Shown piece after piece: positions 1-8,649 of a stretch of 64,000 nt of DNA; position 1 is the first letter of the stretch; the number at the start of each line of letters is the position of its first letter. The position numbers and the translations under genes are program-made. This DNA is from Micromonospora echinospora. GTDB taxonomy: Bacteria > Actinomycetota > Actinomycetes > Mycobacteriales > Micromonosporaceae. Under the pieces are notes generated by a model. That model saw nothing but the letters and a program-made list of their open reading frames with translations. It was not told where the DNA came from and did not search any database. Where the stretch lies: the NCBI RefSeq assembly GCF_014203425.1, contig NZ_JACHJC010000001.1, positions 5,978,001-6,042,000 on the forward strand. Reading direction: 5' to 3'.

Positions 1-37
1 TTGTAAGGCGAGTGCTCTCCCACTGAGCTACGCGCCC
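1..37 (-). tRNA. tRNA-Val (anticodon TAC), cut by the window edge
   Basis: The complement of bases 37 to 1 reads as the 5' half of a tRNA: a GGGCGCG acceptor strand, TA, a GCTC D-stem with an AGTGGGA loop closed by GAGC, then anticodon stem CTCGC and loop CTTACAA. Positions 34-36 of that loop are TAC, which reads the valine codon GTA. The 3' half, including the T arm and acceptor return strand, lies outside the window. The 5' half is a clean cloverleaf, so only its completeness is unknown. Confidence 0.9.
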
Positions 38-119
38 GGAACGCCCGTACGGCGGGCCGGAGCGGCCAGCTTACCTGCCCGCCTCCGGCCCGGTCGAACG
101 ACGTACCTGGGTGTGGGAC

Positions 120-587
120 TCAGGCGGCGACGGCCTCGGCCAGCGCCTTGCGCCAGCCCTGCTGGTCGCGCGCCTCACCGGGCATGTTCATCTCCGCGAA
201 GCGGACCACTCCGGCCTTGTCGATGACGAAGGTGCCCCGGTTGGCGATGCCCGCGACGTCGTTGAAGACGTCGTACGCCTGGGCCACCGCGCCGTGCGGC
301 CAGAAGTCGGCCAGCAACGGGAACTGGAAGCCCTCCTGCTCGGCCCAGATCTTGTGGGCGTACACGGAGTCGACGCTGACGGTCAGCACCTGGACGTCGT
401 CGTTGGCGTACTCGTCGAGGTTGTCCCGCACCTCGGACAGCTCGCCCTGGCAGACGCCGGTGAAGGCGAGCGGGTAGAAGACGAGCAGCACGGTCTTGCG
501 GCCACGGAAGTCGGCGAGCCGTACCTCCTGGTTGTTCTGGTCCTTGAGCAGGAAGTCGGGCGCCTCGGCGCCAACCTCGACGGGCAT
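120..587 (-). CDS. ahpE: AhpE-type 1-Cys peroxiredoxin
   Basis: Cytoplasmic thiol peroxidase of 155 residues that reduces hydroperoxides and peroxynitrite. The thioredoxin-fold signature is clear: FYPLAFTGVC places Pro39, Thr43 and the peroxidatic Cys46 as in peroxiredoxins. No second cysteine follows in the protein, which fits the 1-Cys AhpE class of actinobacteria, recycled by mycoredoxin or another thiol partner. It lies 8 bases downstream of a DUF3052 gene, very probably in one transcript. The same pair sits beside aceE in mycobacteria (Rv2238c/Rv2239c). The symbol rests on motif and synteny, not on an alignment. Confidence 0.9.
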   Translation of the reverse strand: MPVEVGAEAPDFLLKDQNNQEVRLADFRGRKTVLLVFYPLAFTGVCQGELSEVRDNLDEYANDDVQVLTVSVDSVYAHKIWAEQEGFQFPLLADFWPHGAVAQAYDVFNDVAGIANRGTFVIDKAGVVRFAEMNMPGEARDQQGWRKALAEAVAA

Positions 588-595
588 GTGCGCTC

Positions 596-1030
596 CTACT
601 TCTTGCTCTTGGAGCCGCGCCGCATGACGAGGCGGGCGCCGCTCCAGTCGCGGCCGGCGTTGATGGTGGAGGTCTGCTGGAGCCCGGCGGTCTGCGCGCT
701 CTCCGCGACCTCGCTCGGCTCGACGTGGCCGTCCCGGCCGGCCTTCGGGGTCAGGAGCCAGACCACGCCGTTGTCGGCGAGCGGCCCGAGGGCGTCCACG
801 AGGAGCTCGAAGAGGTCACCGTCGCCGTCTCGGTGCCAGACCAGAACCGCGTCGACCACCTCGTCGGTGTCCTCGTCGACGAGATCCCCACAGCGGTCGG
901 TCAGGGCGTCCCGGAGATCGGTGTCGACGTCGTCGTCGTAGCCCATCTCCATGACGACCATGCCCGGCTCGATACCGAACCGGTCCGCCAGGCTGCGTAC
1001 CCCGTCGGCCTGACCAGCGGTCGCGCTCAC
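596..1030 (-). CDS. DUF3052 family protein
   Basis: A 144-residue conserved actinobacterial protein of unknown function (DUF3052; neighbour and probable orthologue of Rv2239c). The start is the GTG at 1030, because AGGAGG lies 9 bases upstream and the protein then begins VSATAGQADGVRSLADRFG, the usual N terminus. The longer upstream reading has no ribosome binding site. It has an acidic middle (YDDDVDTDLRDAL), a hydrophobic core strand (DNGVVWLLTPKAG) and a basic tail (RRGSKSKK). No signal peptide or membrane segment is seen. Its pairing with ahpE suggests a common transcript; no biochemical role can be given. Confidence 0.85.
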   Translation of the reverse strand: MSATAGQADGVRSLADRFGIEPGMVVMEMGYDDDVDTDLRDALTDRCGDLVDEDTDEVVDAVLVWHRDGDGDLFELLVDALGPLADNGVVWLLTPKAGRDGHVEPSEVAESAQTAGLQQTSTINAGRDWSGARLVMRRGSKSKK

Positions 1031-1141
1031 TGTCGAGTGCCTCCTCATCTCATGCCTGCTCGTGGCGTCGGGTGACACCGTCGGGCTCAGTCCACACAGT
1101 TGCGGCTCGCCGCGCAAGTGGCGCACCGGGTGGAACGGAAT

Positions 1142-3949
1142 TTACCGTGCCAGCAGCGTACGGGCACCCTGGGTGATGGCTTCCTCCGAGACCAGTACCT
1201 GACGAGCAGCCGGACCTAATGGTACAAACGAGTCAAGTCCGGCCACACGGCGCGCGGCGCCGACGTACCCGGTGTCGACGAGCGCGGACAGCACGCCCTC
1301 GCCCACCCCGCCGGAGCGCCGCGTCTCGTCCACCACCAGCACCCGGCCGGTCGCCGAGGCCTCCCGGATGATGTCGGCCACCGGCAGCGGGGCCAGCCAG
1401 CGCAGATCCACCACGCGGCTGCCCACGCCCTCCGCGGCGAGGGTGGCCGCCGCGCGCAGCGACATCCGCACCCCGCTACCGAAAGTGACAATGGTGAGGT
1501 CCTCGGACGAGCCGATCCCGTAGACACGGGCCCGCCCGATCGGCACGTGCCGGTCCGCCCAGGCGCCCGGCTCGGCGTACTCGGCCGTCCACTCTCCGTC
1601 ACCGTCGGTGTAGAGGTCGCGGGCGTGGTAGAGCGCGGCCGGCTCCAGGAAGACGCAGACGCTGCCGTCCACCCGGGCCGCCGCCAGGCACGTACGCAGC
1701 ATCGGCGCGGCGTCGTCCGGCCGCGCCGGCACGGCGACCACGAGCCCCGGCACGTCCCGCAGTACCGCCACCGAGTTGTCGTTGCGCGCGTTGCCGCCGA
1801 GCCCGTCCTCGCCCGCCAGGGCGGCCACCCGCACCACCATCGGGTTGCGGAACGCGCCCCGGGAGAAGAACCGCATGGTGGCCGCCTCGCCGCGGAGCTG
1901 GTCCTCGGCGCTGTGCAGATACGCCAGGTACCGGATCTCCGGCACCGGCAGCATCCCGGCCAGGCCGGCGCCCAGCCCGAGCCCGAGGATCGAGGTCTCG
2001 TCCCGTGGCGTGTCGAACACCCGGGCCGCCCCGAACCGGTCCCGCAGCCCCTCGGTCACCCCGTGCGCCCCGCCGCCGGCGGCCACCCCCCGGCCGAACA
2101 CCGCCATCCCGGGGTGGTCGAGCATGCCGTCGGCGAGCGCCGCGTTGATGCTCTGCGCCAGCGTCAGCGGCCCGGTCAGCTCCGGCGGCTTGCCGCCGAA
2201 CGCCTCCGCCCGCGCCCCGGCGCCCGGACCGGCCGCCCGCGCCGCCGCGTCGGCCACCGCCCGGGACACCCGGACCGGCCGGCGTGGCGCCAGCTCCCGC
2301 ACCACGTCGACCGCGGACGCCAGTTTCGGCTCGTCCAGCACCTCCTCGGCGATGCGGCGCAGCTGCCAGCCCCGCTCGTCGTACCGGCTGAGAAGTTCCT
2401 CGCCCCCGGCGTACCCGGAGGTGACCAGCAGCCGCGCGGTGGCCAGCAAAGGGTCGCGGACCTCGCCCCCGTCGCCCTGGCCCATCAGCCGGACCGCGCC
2501 CAGATGCAGCACGGCGGGCCGGCGGTGCCGGCGCACCCAGGCGGTCGCCTCCGCCGCCACCCGGTAGCTCTCGGCCACGTCCGTGCCGTCGGCCGCGAAG
2601 TAGCGGATGCCGGGCCGGGACCGCAGCGTCGTCGCCACCCACCCGTCAGCGGAGCCACAGCTGTCCTCGCACACGAACAGGACCGGGATACGCAGGCCGG
2701 TGTGGTCGTACCAGCCGGCGGTGTTGAGCGCGGCGGTGACCGTGGCGTGGTTGACCGAGGCGTCGCCGAAGGAGCAGACCACCACGGCGTCGGCGGGCCA
2801 GGCCGCCGCCTCCGGCTCACCGTCCGCGGGCCGGGCGCCCCGGCGCAGCCGCTCCAGCGCCAGCCCCAGGCCGACCGCGCGGGGCAGGTGCGAGCCGGCG
2901 CTCGCGGCGGTCGGCACGACCGCGAGGTCGGCGCGGCCGAAGAGCTTCTGCCGGCCTCCGGCGGCCGGTTCCTCGGCGGACGCCACAATGCCGCGCAGCA
3001 CGTCGCGCGCCGCCGCCGCGAACGCGTCGTCGGGGGCAGGCGGCGGCAGATCGGGTACGCCGACAGTCGCGCCACCGTCCGCGTCCACCACGATCCCGGC
3101 TCCCACGGGAAGGCTGCCCGCCTCACCCGCCGCCGCGTTCGTCCGACCGCTCGCGCCGCCCGGCGCAGCGACGGCACCCGCCTGGCCAGCGTCGCCTCCC
3201 GCGCCCGGCCGTTCGAGATCTTGGTACGAAACGGCCCCCATAGGGGCACTTTCGCTCCAAGATCTCTCCGGTTCCCGGAGCGCGGAACGCTGCTCCTGAG
3301 AGGTGGGATCGATGGGGGGATCCTGGCTGGTGCCGCGCTGGGCGGGCAGGTCGTGCGATTCGTGGGTGGCGTCCGGCAGGGCCGGGGTGGCCGACGGGTC
3401 CGGGATGACAGCCGACGGAGCGGGGGAAACAGCCGACGAGGCGGGGGTGGCTCGCTGCGCGGAGGATGCGGCCGGCTCGTCGGGCGAGACGCCGCTTGAG
3501 GCGCCGGGGACGGCACCGGGCGAGCCGTCGACGGCGGCGTCGGGAGCGGTCTCCGGGTCGGGTGTCGGCGGGGCGGGCGGCGGCGGGGCGGCGGGGAAGG
3601 CCCCGGCGGCCTGGGCGGCGCGCAGGCAGTAGAACGCCCCGGAGCGGTGGTGCAGCAGCGCGGGGTCCGTCGGCCGCAGCGCGGCGGCCACCGCGGCGTT
3701 GCCCTCGTGCCCCGCCGACTCGATGGTGTGGTACCCCTCACCGAAGCCGTGCAGCCACTGCCCGGCCAGGTCGAGCAGCCGGCTGGTCAGTTGCGCGTCG
3801 AACAGGGCCAGCGCCTGCGCCCCGGTCAGCGGCCCGCCGTCGGGCAGTCGCTCGCCCAGGTCGCGCCGCTGGTCGGGCGCCCCGAGCGCGGCCAGTTCGG
3901 CCCGGAGCCGGTCGTCGAGATCGTGCGGGGTGGTCACGTCGGACAGCAT
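1142..3949 (-). CDS. Fused alpha/beta E1 component of a 2-oxoacid dehydrogenase-like enzyme, with a long disordered insertion
   Basis: A 935-residue thiamine-diphosphate enzyme. Residues 1-117 and about 310-580 form an E1-alpha-like module, with the ThDP signature GDASVNHATVTAALN near residue 395. Residues from about 590 form an E1-beta/transketolase-like module (PLTLAQSINAALADGML, FLEPAALY, then a C-terminal VVDETRRSGGVGEG segment). It resembles branched-chain 2-oxoacid dehydrogenase E1 subunits joined in one chain; the substrate cannot be told. Residues of about 118-310 are an Ala/Pro/Ser/Thr-rich insertion splitting the alpha module, and part of it is encoded by a 52-bp palindromic repeat at 3215-3266. 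No E2 or E3 gene is adjacent. An alternative GTG start lies five codons inside; neither start has a strong ribosome binding site. Confidence 0.8.
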   Translation of the reverse strand: MLSDVTTPHDLDDRLRAELAALGAPDQRRDLGERLPDGGPLTGAQALALFDAQLTSRLLDLAGQWLHGFGEGYHTIESAGHEGNAAVAAALRPTDPALLHHRSGAFYCLRAAQAAGAFPAAPPPPAPPTPDPETAPDAAVDGSPGAVPGASSGVSPDEPAASSAQRATPASSAVSPAPSAVIPDPSATPALPDATHESHDLPAQRGTSQDPPIDPTSQEQRSALREPERSWSESAPMGAVSYQDLERPGAGGDAGQAGAVAAPGGASGRTNAAAGEAGSLPVGAGIVVDADGGATVGVPDLPPPAPDDAFAAAARDVLRGIVASAEEPAAGGRQKLFGRADLAVVPTAASAGSHLPRAVGLGLALERLRRGARPADGEPEAAAWPADAVVVCSFGDASVNHATVTAALNTAGWYDHTGLRIPVLFVCEDSCGSADGWVATTLRSRPGIRYFAADGTDVAESYRVAAEATAWVRRHRRPAVLHLGAVRLMGQGDGGEVRDPLLATARLLVTSGYAGGEELLSRYDERGWQLRRIAEEVLDEPKLASAVDVVRELAPRRPVRVSRAVADAAARAAGPGAGARAEAFGGKPPELTGPLTLAQSINAALADGMLDHPGMAVFGRGVAAGGGAHGVTEGLRDRFGAARVFDTPRDETSILGLGLGAGLAGMLPVPEIRYLAYLHSAEDQLRGEAATMRFFSRGAFRNPMVVRVAALAGEDGLGGNARNDNSVAVLRDVPGLVVAVPARPDDAAPMLRTCLAAARVDGSVCVFLEPAALYHARDLYTDGDGEWTAEYAEPGAWADRHVPIGRARVYGIGSSEDLTIVTFGSGVRMSLRAAATLAAEGVGSRVVDLRWLAPLPVADIIREASATGRVLVVDETRRSGGVGEGVLSALVDTGYVGAARRVAGLDSFVPLGPAARQVLVSEEAITQGARTLLAR
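3215..3266. repeat. 52-bp palindromic repeat inside the E1 coding sequence
   Basis: GAGATCTTGG at the left end pairs with CCAAGATCTC at the right end, around a CCCCC-AT-AGGGG core. A second copy of exactly the same length lies at 60300-60351; I count 43 of 52 identical bases. Here it is translated in frame on the minus strand (around residues 228-245) within the disordered linker of the fused E1 protein. A GAGGTGGGATCGATGG string follows at about 3300, and a near copy precedes the other element. Confidence 0.85.
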
Positions 3950-4000
3950 TACCGACTCGGGCCCGCCGCGCCCAGTCGGACACGTTCCGCCCGGCGTGGT

Positions 4001-4483
4001 TCAGACCTCGCCGCACTCCTCCGGGCAGCCGCCGTCGGAGACCTTGAAGACGAGTTCACGCAGTGCGGCCAGTTCGGCGGTGCTCAGGTCGTCGAGCAGT
4101 CGGGAGTCCGACATGACCTGCCCGACCCGCGCACGGACCTCCCGGCCGCGCCCGGTTACCACAAGCGTCTTCTGCCGCCGGTCGGCCGGATCGGTGCGTC
4201 GTTCCACCAGCCCGGCCCGCTCCAGCCGGTCGGCCAGGCCGGTGACGTTCGACCTGTCGCAGCCGAGCTGCTCGGCGAGGTCGCGGGCCGGCTGCGGGCG
4301 GTCCGGGTCCAGTTCGTGCAGCGCGCGAGCGGCCGCGGGGGTGAGCCCCAGCCCGGCGAGCGCCTCGTCCTGGTGGTGGCGCAGCGCGGCGGCGACGTGC
4401 AGGATCCGGCGCACGGTGTCCCCGGCCAGGCTCGGCCGGTCACCGGAGCCGGGCTGATCAGCGGAGACAGTGGAGTGCGCCAT
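4001..4483 (-). CDS. MarR family transcriptional regulator
   Basis: A 160-residue winged-helix repressor-type protein. The DNA-binding part spans about residues 45-110 (ALHELDPDRPQPARDLAEQL, then a CDRSNVTGLADRLERAGLVE recognition region and the wing DPADRRQKTLVVT). Helices on both sides should form the dimer interface. The C terminus carries Cys153 and Cys157 in GGCPEECGEV, a CxxxC pair unusual in the family, which could sense oxidants or bind metal (inference). A perfect 11-bp palindrome at 4505-4515 lies just upstream of the start, consistent with autoregulation. The target genes and ligand are unknown; the YjbQ gene 57 bases upstream is on the same strand. Confidence 0.88.
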   Translation of the reverse strand: MAHSTVSADQPGSGDRPSLAGDTVRRILHVAAALRHHQDEALAGLGLTPAAARALHELDPDRPQPARDLAEQLGCDRSNVTGLADRLERAGLVERRTDPADRRQKTLVVTGRGREVRARVGQVMSDSRLLDDLSTAELAALRELVFKVSDGGCPEECGEV

Positions 4484-4504
4484 CAGCCAATTCTACGTGA
4501 CTGG

Positions 4505-4515
4505 TCAATAATTGA
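4505..4515. promoter_or_regulatory. Candidate MarR operator
   Basis: TCAATAATTGA is a perfect palindrome in a short AT-rich patch 21 bases upstream of the MarR start codon, within a region that is otherwise very GC-rich. Its position would let the regulator block its own transcription. The assignment is inferred from symmetry and location only. Confidence 0.45.
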
Positions 4516-4540
4516 TGCACTCCACTATCCGCGCCACCGC

Positions 4541-4945
4541 TCAGCCGGGCAGGAACGAGAAGCGCACCTGCCGGTCGGGGTTGTCGCCGTTGGTGTCGAC
4601 CAGGCAGATCGACTGCCAGGTGCCGAGCTGGATCCGCCCGCCGAGCACCGGCAGCGTGGCGTACGGCGGGACGAACGCGGGCAGCACGTGGTCGCGGCCG
4701 TGCCCGGGCGAGCCGTGCCGGTGCCGCCACCTGCCGTCGGTGGGAAGCAGGTCGTCGAGCGCCCGCAGCAGGTCGTCGTCGGAGCCGGCGCCGGTCTCGA
4801 TGATCGCCAGCCCGGCCGTGGCGTGCGGGACGAAGACGTGCAGCAGACCATCGCCGGCGCTGGCGACGAACCGCTCGGCCTCGCTCGTGATGTCCCGGAC
4901 GGTCGGCCGGGAGCCGGTCCGGACGGTGATCACCTCACTGCGCAT
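4541..4945 (-). CDS. YjbQ/UPF0047 family protein (secondary thiamine-phosphate synthase family)
   Basis: A 134-residue cytoplasmic protein of the YjbQ/UPF0047 family, a trimeric beta-rich fold. Family members from E. coli and archaea have weak thiamine-phosphate synthase activity, but the physiological role is unsettled. The conserved elements are present: FVPHATAGLAIIETG with its histidine, the DHVLPAF segment, and the terminal block LGTWQSICLVDTNG. The start is set at the MRSEVITV methionine; another ATG lies three codons upstream, and neither has a convincing ribosome binding site. It is divergent from aceE. Confidence 0.85.
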   Translation of the reverse strand: MRSEVITVRTGSRPTVRDITSEAERFVASAGDGLLHVFVPHATAGLAIIETGAGSDDDLLRALDDLLPTDGRWRHRHGSPGHGRDHVLPAFVPPYATLPVLGGRIQLGTWQSICLVDTNGDNPDRQVRFSFLPG

Positions 4946-5017
4946 ACGGCGCATTCTGCCGCAGTGCCCGGTTCCCCCGCCGCGCCCGCCGATAGCGCAC
5001 CCGGTGATCGCGCAAAG

Positions 5018-5031
5018 TTACTGATGGGTAC
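5018..5031. promoter_or_regulatory. Candidate operator upstream of aceE
   Basis: TTACTGATGGGTAC is an imperfect palindrome (TAC..AT..GTA) in the 181-base gap between the divergent yjbQ and aceE genes. The shape resembles sites of TetR-type acyl-CoA regulators, but no such regulator is encoded in the window. The call rests on imperfect symmetry and position only. Confidence 0.25.
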
Positions 5032-5135
5032 CTGTGTTCAGCGTCGCGTCTGAGGGTGGGAGAGGTGACGACACGCGCCACCAGGGGGCAGGATGGCGCT
5101 AGAGACCTATCCCACACGAAACCGAGGGAACGCCT

Positions 5136-7880
5136 GTGGCTACGGAACGCAAGCGCCCGGTGATCACCGCTGGTCTGCCGAGCCAGCTTCCGGACATCGA
5201 CCCTGAAGAGACCAGCGAATGGGTCGAGTCGCTCGACGGTGTCATCGACGAGCGCGGGACAAAACGAGCCCGGTACGTCATGCTGCGCCTGCTGGAGCGG
5301 GCCCGCGAGCGGCAGGTCGGGGTGCCGTCCCTGACCACCACCGACTACATCAACACGATCCCGCCGGAGCGCGAACCGTGGTTCCCGGGTGACGAGCACG
5401 TCGAGCGGCGGCTGCGGGCGTACATCCGGTGGAACGCTGCCATGCTGGTGCACCGGGCGCAGCGCCCGGAGATCGGCGTCGGTGGCCACATCTCCACGTT
5501 CGCCAGCTCCGCGTCGCTCTACGAGGTGGGCTTCAACCACTTCTTCCGGGGCAAGAACCACCCGGGCGGCGGCGACCAGATCTTCTACCAGGGCCACGCC
5601 TCCCCCGGCATGTACGCGCGGGCGTTCCTGGAGGGCCGGCTCAGCGAGTCCCAGCTCGACGGCTTCCGGCAGGAGCTGTCGCACCCCGGTGGCGGGCTGC
5701 CGTCGTACCCGCACCCGCGGCTGATGCCGGACTTCTGGGAGTTCCCGACCGTCTCCATGGGTCTCGGGCCGCTGAACGCGATCTACCAGGCGCGGTTCAA
5801 CCGCTACCTCCAGCACCGGGGCATCAAGGACACCTCCCAGCAGCACGTCTGGGCGTTCCTCGGCGACGGTGAGATGGACGAGGTCGAGTCGCTCGGCGCG
5901 ATCGGCGTGGCCGCCCGCGAGGAGCTGGACAACCTCACCTTCGTGATCAACTGCAACCTCCAGCGCCTGGACGGACCGGTCCGCGGCAACGGCAAGGTCA
6001 TGCAGGAGCTGGAGGCGTTCTTCCGGGGCGCCGGCTGGAACGTCATCAAGGTCGTCTGGGGCCGGGAGTGGGACCCGCTGCTCGCCGCGGACACCGACGG
6101 CGCGCTGGTCAACCTGATGAACACCACGCCCGACGGCGACTACCAGACCTACAAGGCGGAGTCCGGGGCGTACGTGCGGGAGCACTTCTTCGGCCGCGAC
6201 CCGCGGACCCGCAAGATGGTCGAAGGGCTGACCGACGACGAGATCTGGAACCTCAAGCGGGGTGGCCACGACTACCGCAAGCTCTACGCGGCCTACAAGG
6301 CGGCCACGGAGCACACCGGCCAGCCGACAGTGATCCTCGCCAAGACGATCAAGGGCTGGACGCTCGGTTCGCACTTCGAGGGCCGCAACGCCACGCACCA
6401 GATGAAGAAGCTGACGCTGGAGGACCTGAAGCTCTTCCGCGACCGCCTCTACCTGGACATCCCGGACAAGCAGCTGGAGGAGAACCCGTACCTCCCGCCG
6501 TACTACACCCCGGGCGAGAAGTCGGACGAGATCACCTACCTGAAGGACCGGCGCCAGCAGCTCGGCGGCTACCTGCCCACGCGCAGCACCGCGCGCAAGA
6601 CGCTGGCCATCCCGGGCAGCGAGCGGTTCGCCGACGTCAAGCGCGGGTCGGGCAAGCAGAAGGTCGCCACCACGATGGCCTTCGTCCGCCTGCTCAAGGA
6701 CATCATGAAGGACAAGGAGTTCGGCAAGCGCTGGGTGCCGATCATCCCGGACGAGGCCCGTACCTTCGGCATGGACTCGCTCTTCCCGACCCAGAAGATC
6801 TACTCGCCGCACGGCCAGCGCTACACCGCCGTGGACCGGGACCTGTTCCTGTCCTACAAGGAGTCGACCACCGGCCAGATCCTGCACGAGGGGATCAACG
6901 AGGCCGGGTCGGTGGCCTCCTTCACCGCCGCGGGAACGGCGTACGCCACGCACGGCGAGCCGATGATCCCGCTGTACATCTTCTACTCGATGTTCGGCTT
7001 CCAGCGCACGGGCGACGGGTTCTGGGCGGCGGCGGACCAGATGGCGCGGGGTTTCGTGCTCGGCGCGACCGCCGGCCGGACCACGCTCAACGGTGAGGGC
7101 CTCCAGCACGAGGACGGCCACTCGCTGCTGCTCGCCGCCACCAACCCGGCGGTGGTCTCCTACGACGCGGCGTTCGCCTTCGAGCTGGCGCACATCGTGG
7201 AGAACGGCCTGCACCGGATGTACGGCGAGGAGCAGGAGAACATCTTCTACTACCTCACCATCTACAACGAGCCGATCTTCCAGCCGGCCGAGCCGGAGGG
7301 CGTGGACGTCGAGGGCATCGTCAAGGGCATCCACCGCTACTCCCCCGCGCCGCAGGTCGGCGACGACGCGCCGAAGGCGAACATCCTCGCCTCCGGCACC
7401 GGCATGCAGTGGGCGCTCAAGGCCCAGCAGCTGCTCGCCGAGGACTGGGGCGTCTCCGCCGACGTGTGGTCGGTGACGTCCTGGACCGAGCTGCGCCGCG
7501 ACGCGGTGGAGTGCGAGGAGTACAACCTGCTCAACCCGGGCGAGGAGCCGCGGGTGCCGTACATCGCGCGGAGGCTGGCCGACGCCGACGGGCCGAAGGT
7601 CGCGGTCAGCGACTGGATGCGCGCGGTACCGGACCTGATCGCCCGCTGGGTACCCGGCGACTACACCTCGCTCGGCACCGACGGCTTCGGCATGTCGGAC
7701 ACGCGGCACGCGCTGCGCCGCCACTTCCACGTGGACGCCGAGTCGGTGGCGGTCGCCACGCTGCGCCAGCTCGCGCTGCGCGGCGTGGTGCCGGCCCACG
7801 TCCCGGCCGACGCGGCCCGCAAGTACGCGCTGGACGACGTCAACGCCGCCCCGGTCGGCGAGACCGGCGGCGACAGCTGA
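5136..7880 (+). CDS. aceE: Pyruvate dehydrogenase E1 component, homodimeric type
   Basis: A 914-residue ThDP-dependent E1 of the pyruvate dehydrogenase complex, decarboxylating pyruvate and passing the acetyl group to lipoylated E2. Length and order match the homodimeric AceE family: ThDP/Mg motif [14 protein letters not shown] near residue 242, active-site stretch [20 protein letters not shown] near residue 115, transketolase-like central domain and C-terminal regulatory domain (residues from about 715). The start is GTG 5136, preceded by GAGGGAAC. In mycobacteria aceE also lies beside ahpE and the PucR-fab genes, so it probably supplies acetyl-CoA to the fatty-acid genes further on. A perfect hairpin at 7948-7984 ends the transcript. 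Confidence 0.96.
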   Translation: MATERKRPVITAGLPSQLPDIDPEETSEWVESLDGVIDERGTKRARYVMLRLLERARERQVGVPSLTTTDYINTIPPEREPWFPGDEHVERRLRAYIRWNAAMLVHRAQRPEIGVGGHISTFASSASLYEVGFNHFFRGKNHPGGGDQIFYQGHASPGMYARAFLEGRLSESQLDGFRQELSHPGGGLPSYPHPRLMPDFWEFPTVSMGLGPLNAIYQARFNRYLQHRGIKDTSQQHVWAFLGDGEMDEVESLGAIGVAAREELDNLTFVINCNLQRLDGPVRGNGKVMQELEAFFRGAGWNVIKVVWGREWDPLLAADTDGALVNLMNTTPDGDYQTYKAESGAYVREHFFGRDPRTRKMVEGLTDDEIWNLKRGGHDYRKLYAAYKAATEHTGQPTVILAKTIKGWTLGSHFEGRNATHQMKKLTLEDLKLFRDRLYLDIPDKQLEENPYLPPYYTPGEKSDEITYLKDRRQQLGGYLPTRSTARKTLAIPGSERFADVKRGSGKQKVATTMAFVRLLKDIMKDKEFGKRWVPIIPDEARTFGMDSLFPTQKIYSPHGQRYTAVDRDLFLSYKESTTGQILHEGINEAGSVASFTAAGTAYATHGEPMIPLYIFYSMFGFQRTGDGFWAAADQMARGFVLGATAGRTTLNGEGLQHEDGHSLLLAATNPAVVSYDAAFAFELAHIVENGLHRMYGEEQENIFYYLTIYNEPIFQPAEPEGVDVEGIVKGIHRYSPAPQVGDDAPKANILASGTGMQWALKAQQLLAEDWGVSADVWSVTSWTELRRDAVECEEYNLLNPGEEPRVPYIARRLADADGPKVAVSDWMRAVPDLIARWVPGDYTSLGTDGFGMSDTRHALRRHFHVDAESVAVATLRQLALRGVVPAHVPADAARKYALDDVNAAPVGETGGDS

Positions 7881-7882
7881 AA

Positions 7883-7940
7883 GGAGGGGCCCCTTCTTAA
7901 CGCCTCCGGCAGAGAAAGGGCCCCTTCTTAACACCTCGGG
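7883..7940. repeat. Two direct copies of a GGGCCCCTTCTTAAC repeat
   Basis: Immediately after aceE, GGGCCCCTTCTTAAC followed by (G/A)CCTC occurs twice, about 38 bases apart. It shares the GGGCCCCTT-TTAAC core with the inverted repeat downstream of fabF (19905-19990), differing in one base (CTTCTTAAC versus CTTGTTAAC). This looks like a dispersed intergenic repeat family of the genome rather than part of either gene. Confidence 0.75.
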
Positions 7941-7947
7941 TAGCAAA

Positions 7948-7984
7948 GACGGCCCGGCGTCCCTGGCGGGAACGCCGGGCCGTC
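7948..7984. terminator. Bidirectional terminator hairpin between aceE and the SRPBCC gene
   Basis: A perfect 13-bp stem (GACGGCCCGGCGT with ACGCCGGGCCGTC) around an 11-base loop sits between two convergent genes. There is no U-run, as is usual in actinobacteria, but stem strength and position fit termination from both sides. Confidence 0.8.
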
Positions 7985-8016
7985 ACCATCGCGGGCGACG
8001 CCGGGACTGGGCTCGG

Positions 8017-8463
8017 TCAGCCGACGGCGGCCAGGTCGGTCAGCCGGGCCAGCGAGTCCTCCAGGTCGGCGCCGACCCGGCGCAGGCCGAGCCGGAGCAG
8101 GGCCGCCTTGACGGGTCCGGCGGGCCACCGCACGACGATCAGCCGTACGACGGTGCCGCCGGCTTCCTCGTCCGGGGTCAGCTGGACGTAGATCTCGGTG
8201 CGCGCCTCGGCCCGGGCGCCGGCGCCCTTTGCGCGTTCGCGCCAGCCGATCAGGGTCGGCTCCTGGAAGGCGATCACCTCGGCCTCGTGCGCGGCGCCGC
8301 GTCCGGCCTGGACCAACTGCCGCCGCCCGAATCCCTCCCCGGACAGGACCTCGGCCGCGCGGACTCCCGCCAGCCAGGCCGGCAGCTGCTCGGCGCGCTG
8401 CACGACGTCCCAGACCACTTCTACCGGCGCCGCCACGTGTGCGCTGCGTTCCACGAGGATCAT
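8017..8463 (-). CDS. SRPBCC family protein (polyketide cyclase/START-like fold)
   Basis: A 148-residue helix-grip protein. The N terminus ILVERSAHVAAPVEVVWDVVQ is the usual first strand and helix of the SRPBCC fold, followed by LPAWLAGVRAAEVL, the strand GWRERAKG and a long C-terminal helix (VKAALLRLGLRRVGADLEDSLARL) that would close a hydrophobic pocket. Such proteins bind or act on hydrophobic ligands; nothing here identifies one. It converges on aceE and diverges from the GH1 glucosidase gene across an AT-richer gap. No signal peptide is seen. Confidence 0.8.
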   Translation of the reverse strand: MILVERSAHVAAPVEVVWDVVQRAEQLPAWLAGVRAAEVLSGEGFGRRQLVQAGRGAAHEAEVIAFQEPTLIGWRERAKGAGARAEARTEIYVQLTPDEEAGGTVVRLIVVRWPAGPVKAALLRLGLRRVGADLEDSLARLTDLAAVG

Positions 8464-8649
8464 GAGTATCTTTCCCCCACTTAAATCACATCCGCGATAT
8501 TCGGCACTCTATGTGTAAATCGGACTTAAGCGGACGGGTTCGGAAAAGACACGCCGAACTCCCTTGCATCAAGCAGTCATCACGGCCTATGGCGCGGCGG
8601 TCCGCCGAGCCCTAGAGTCGCGAGCACGCTTCATGTCTTGGAGGGTGAC

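Noticed and set aside
4935..7946. Very long open frame antisense to aceE
   Set aside because: The antisense frame has unnatural composition (Val/Arg/His-rich, no family motifs) and arises from high third-position GC. The plus-strand aceE is unmistakable.
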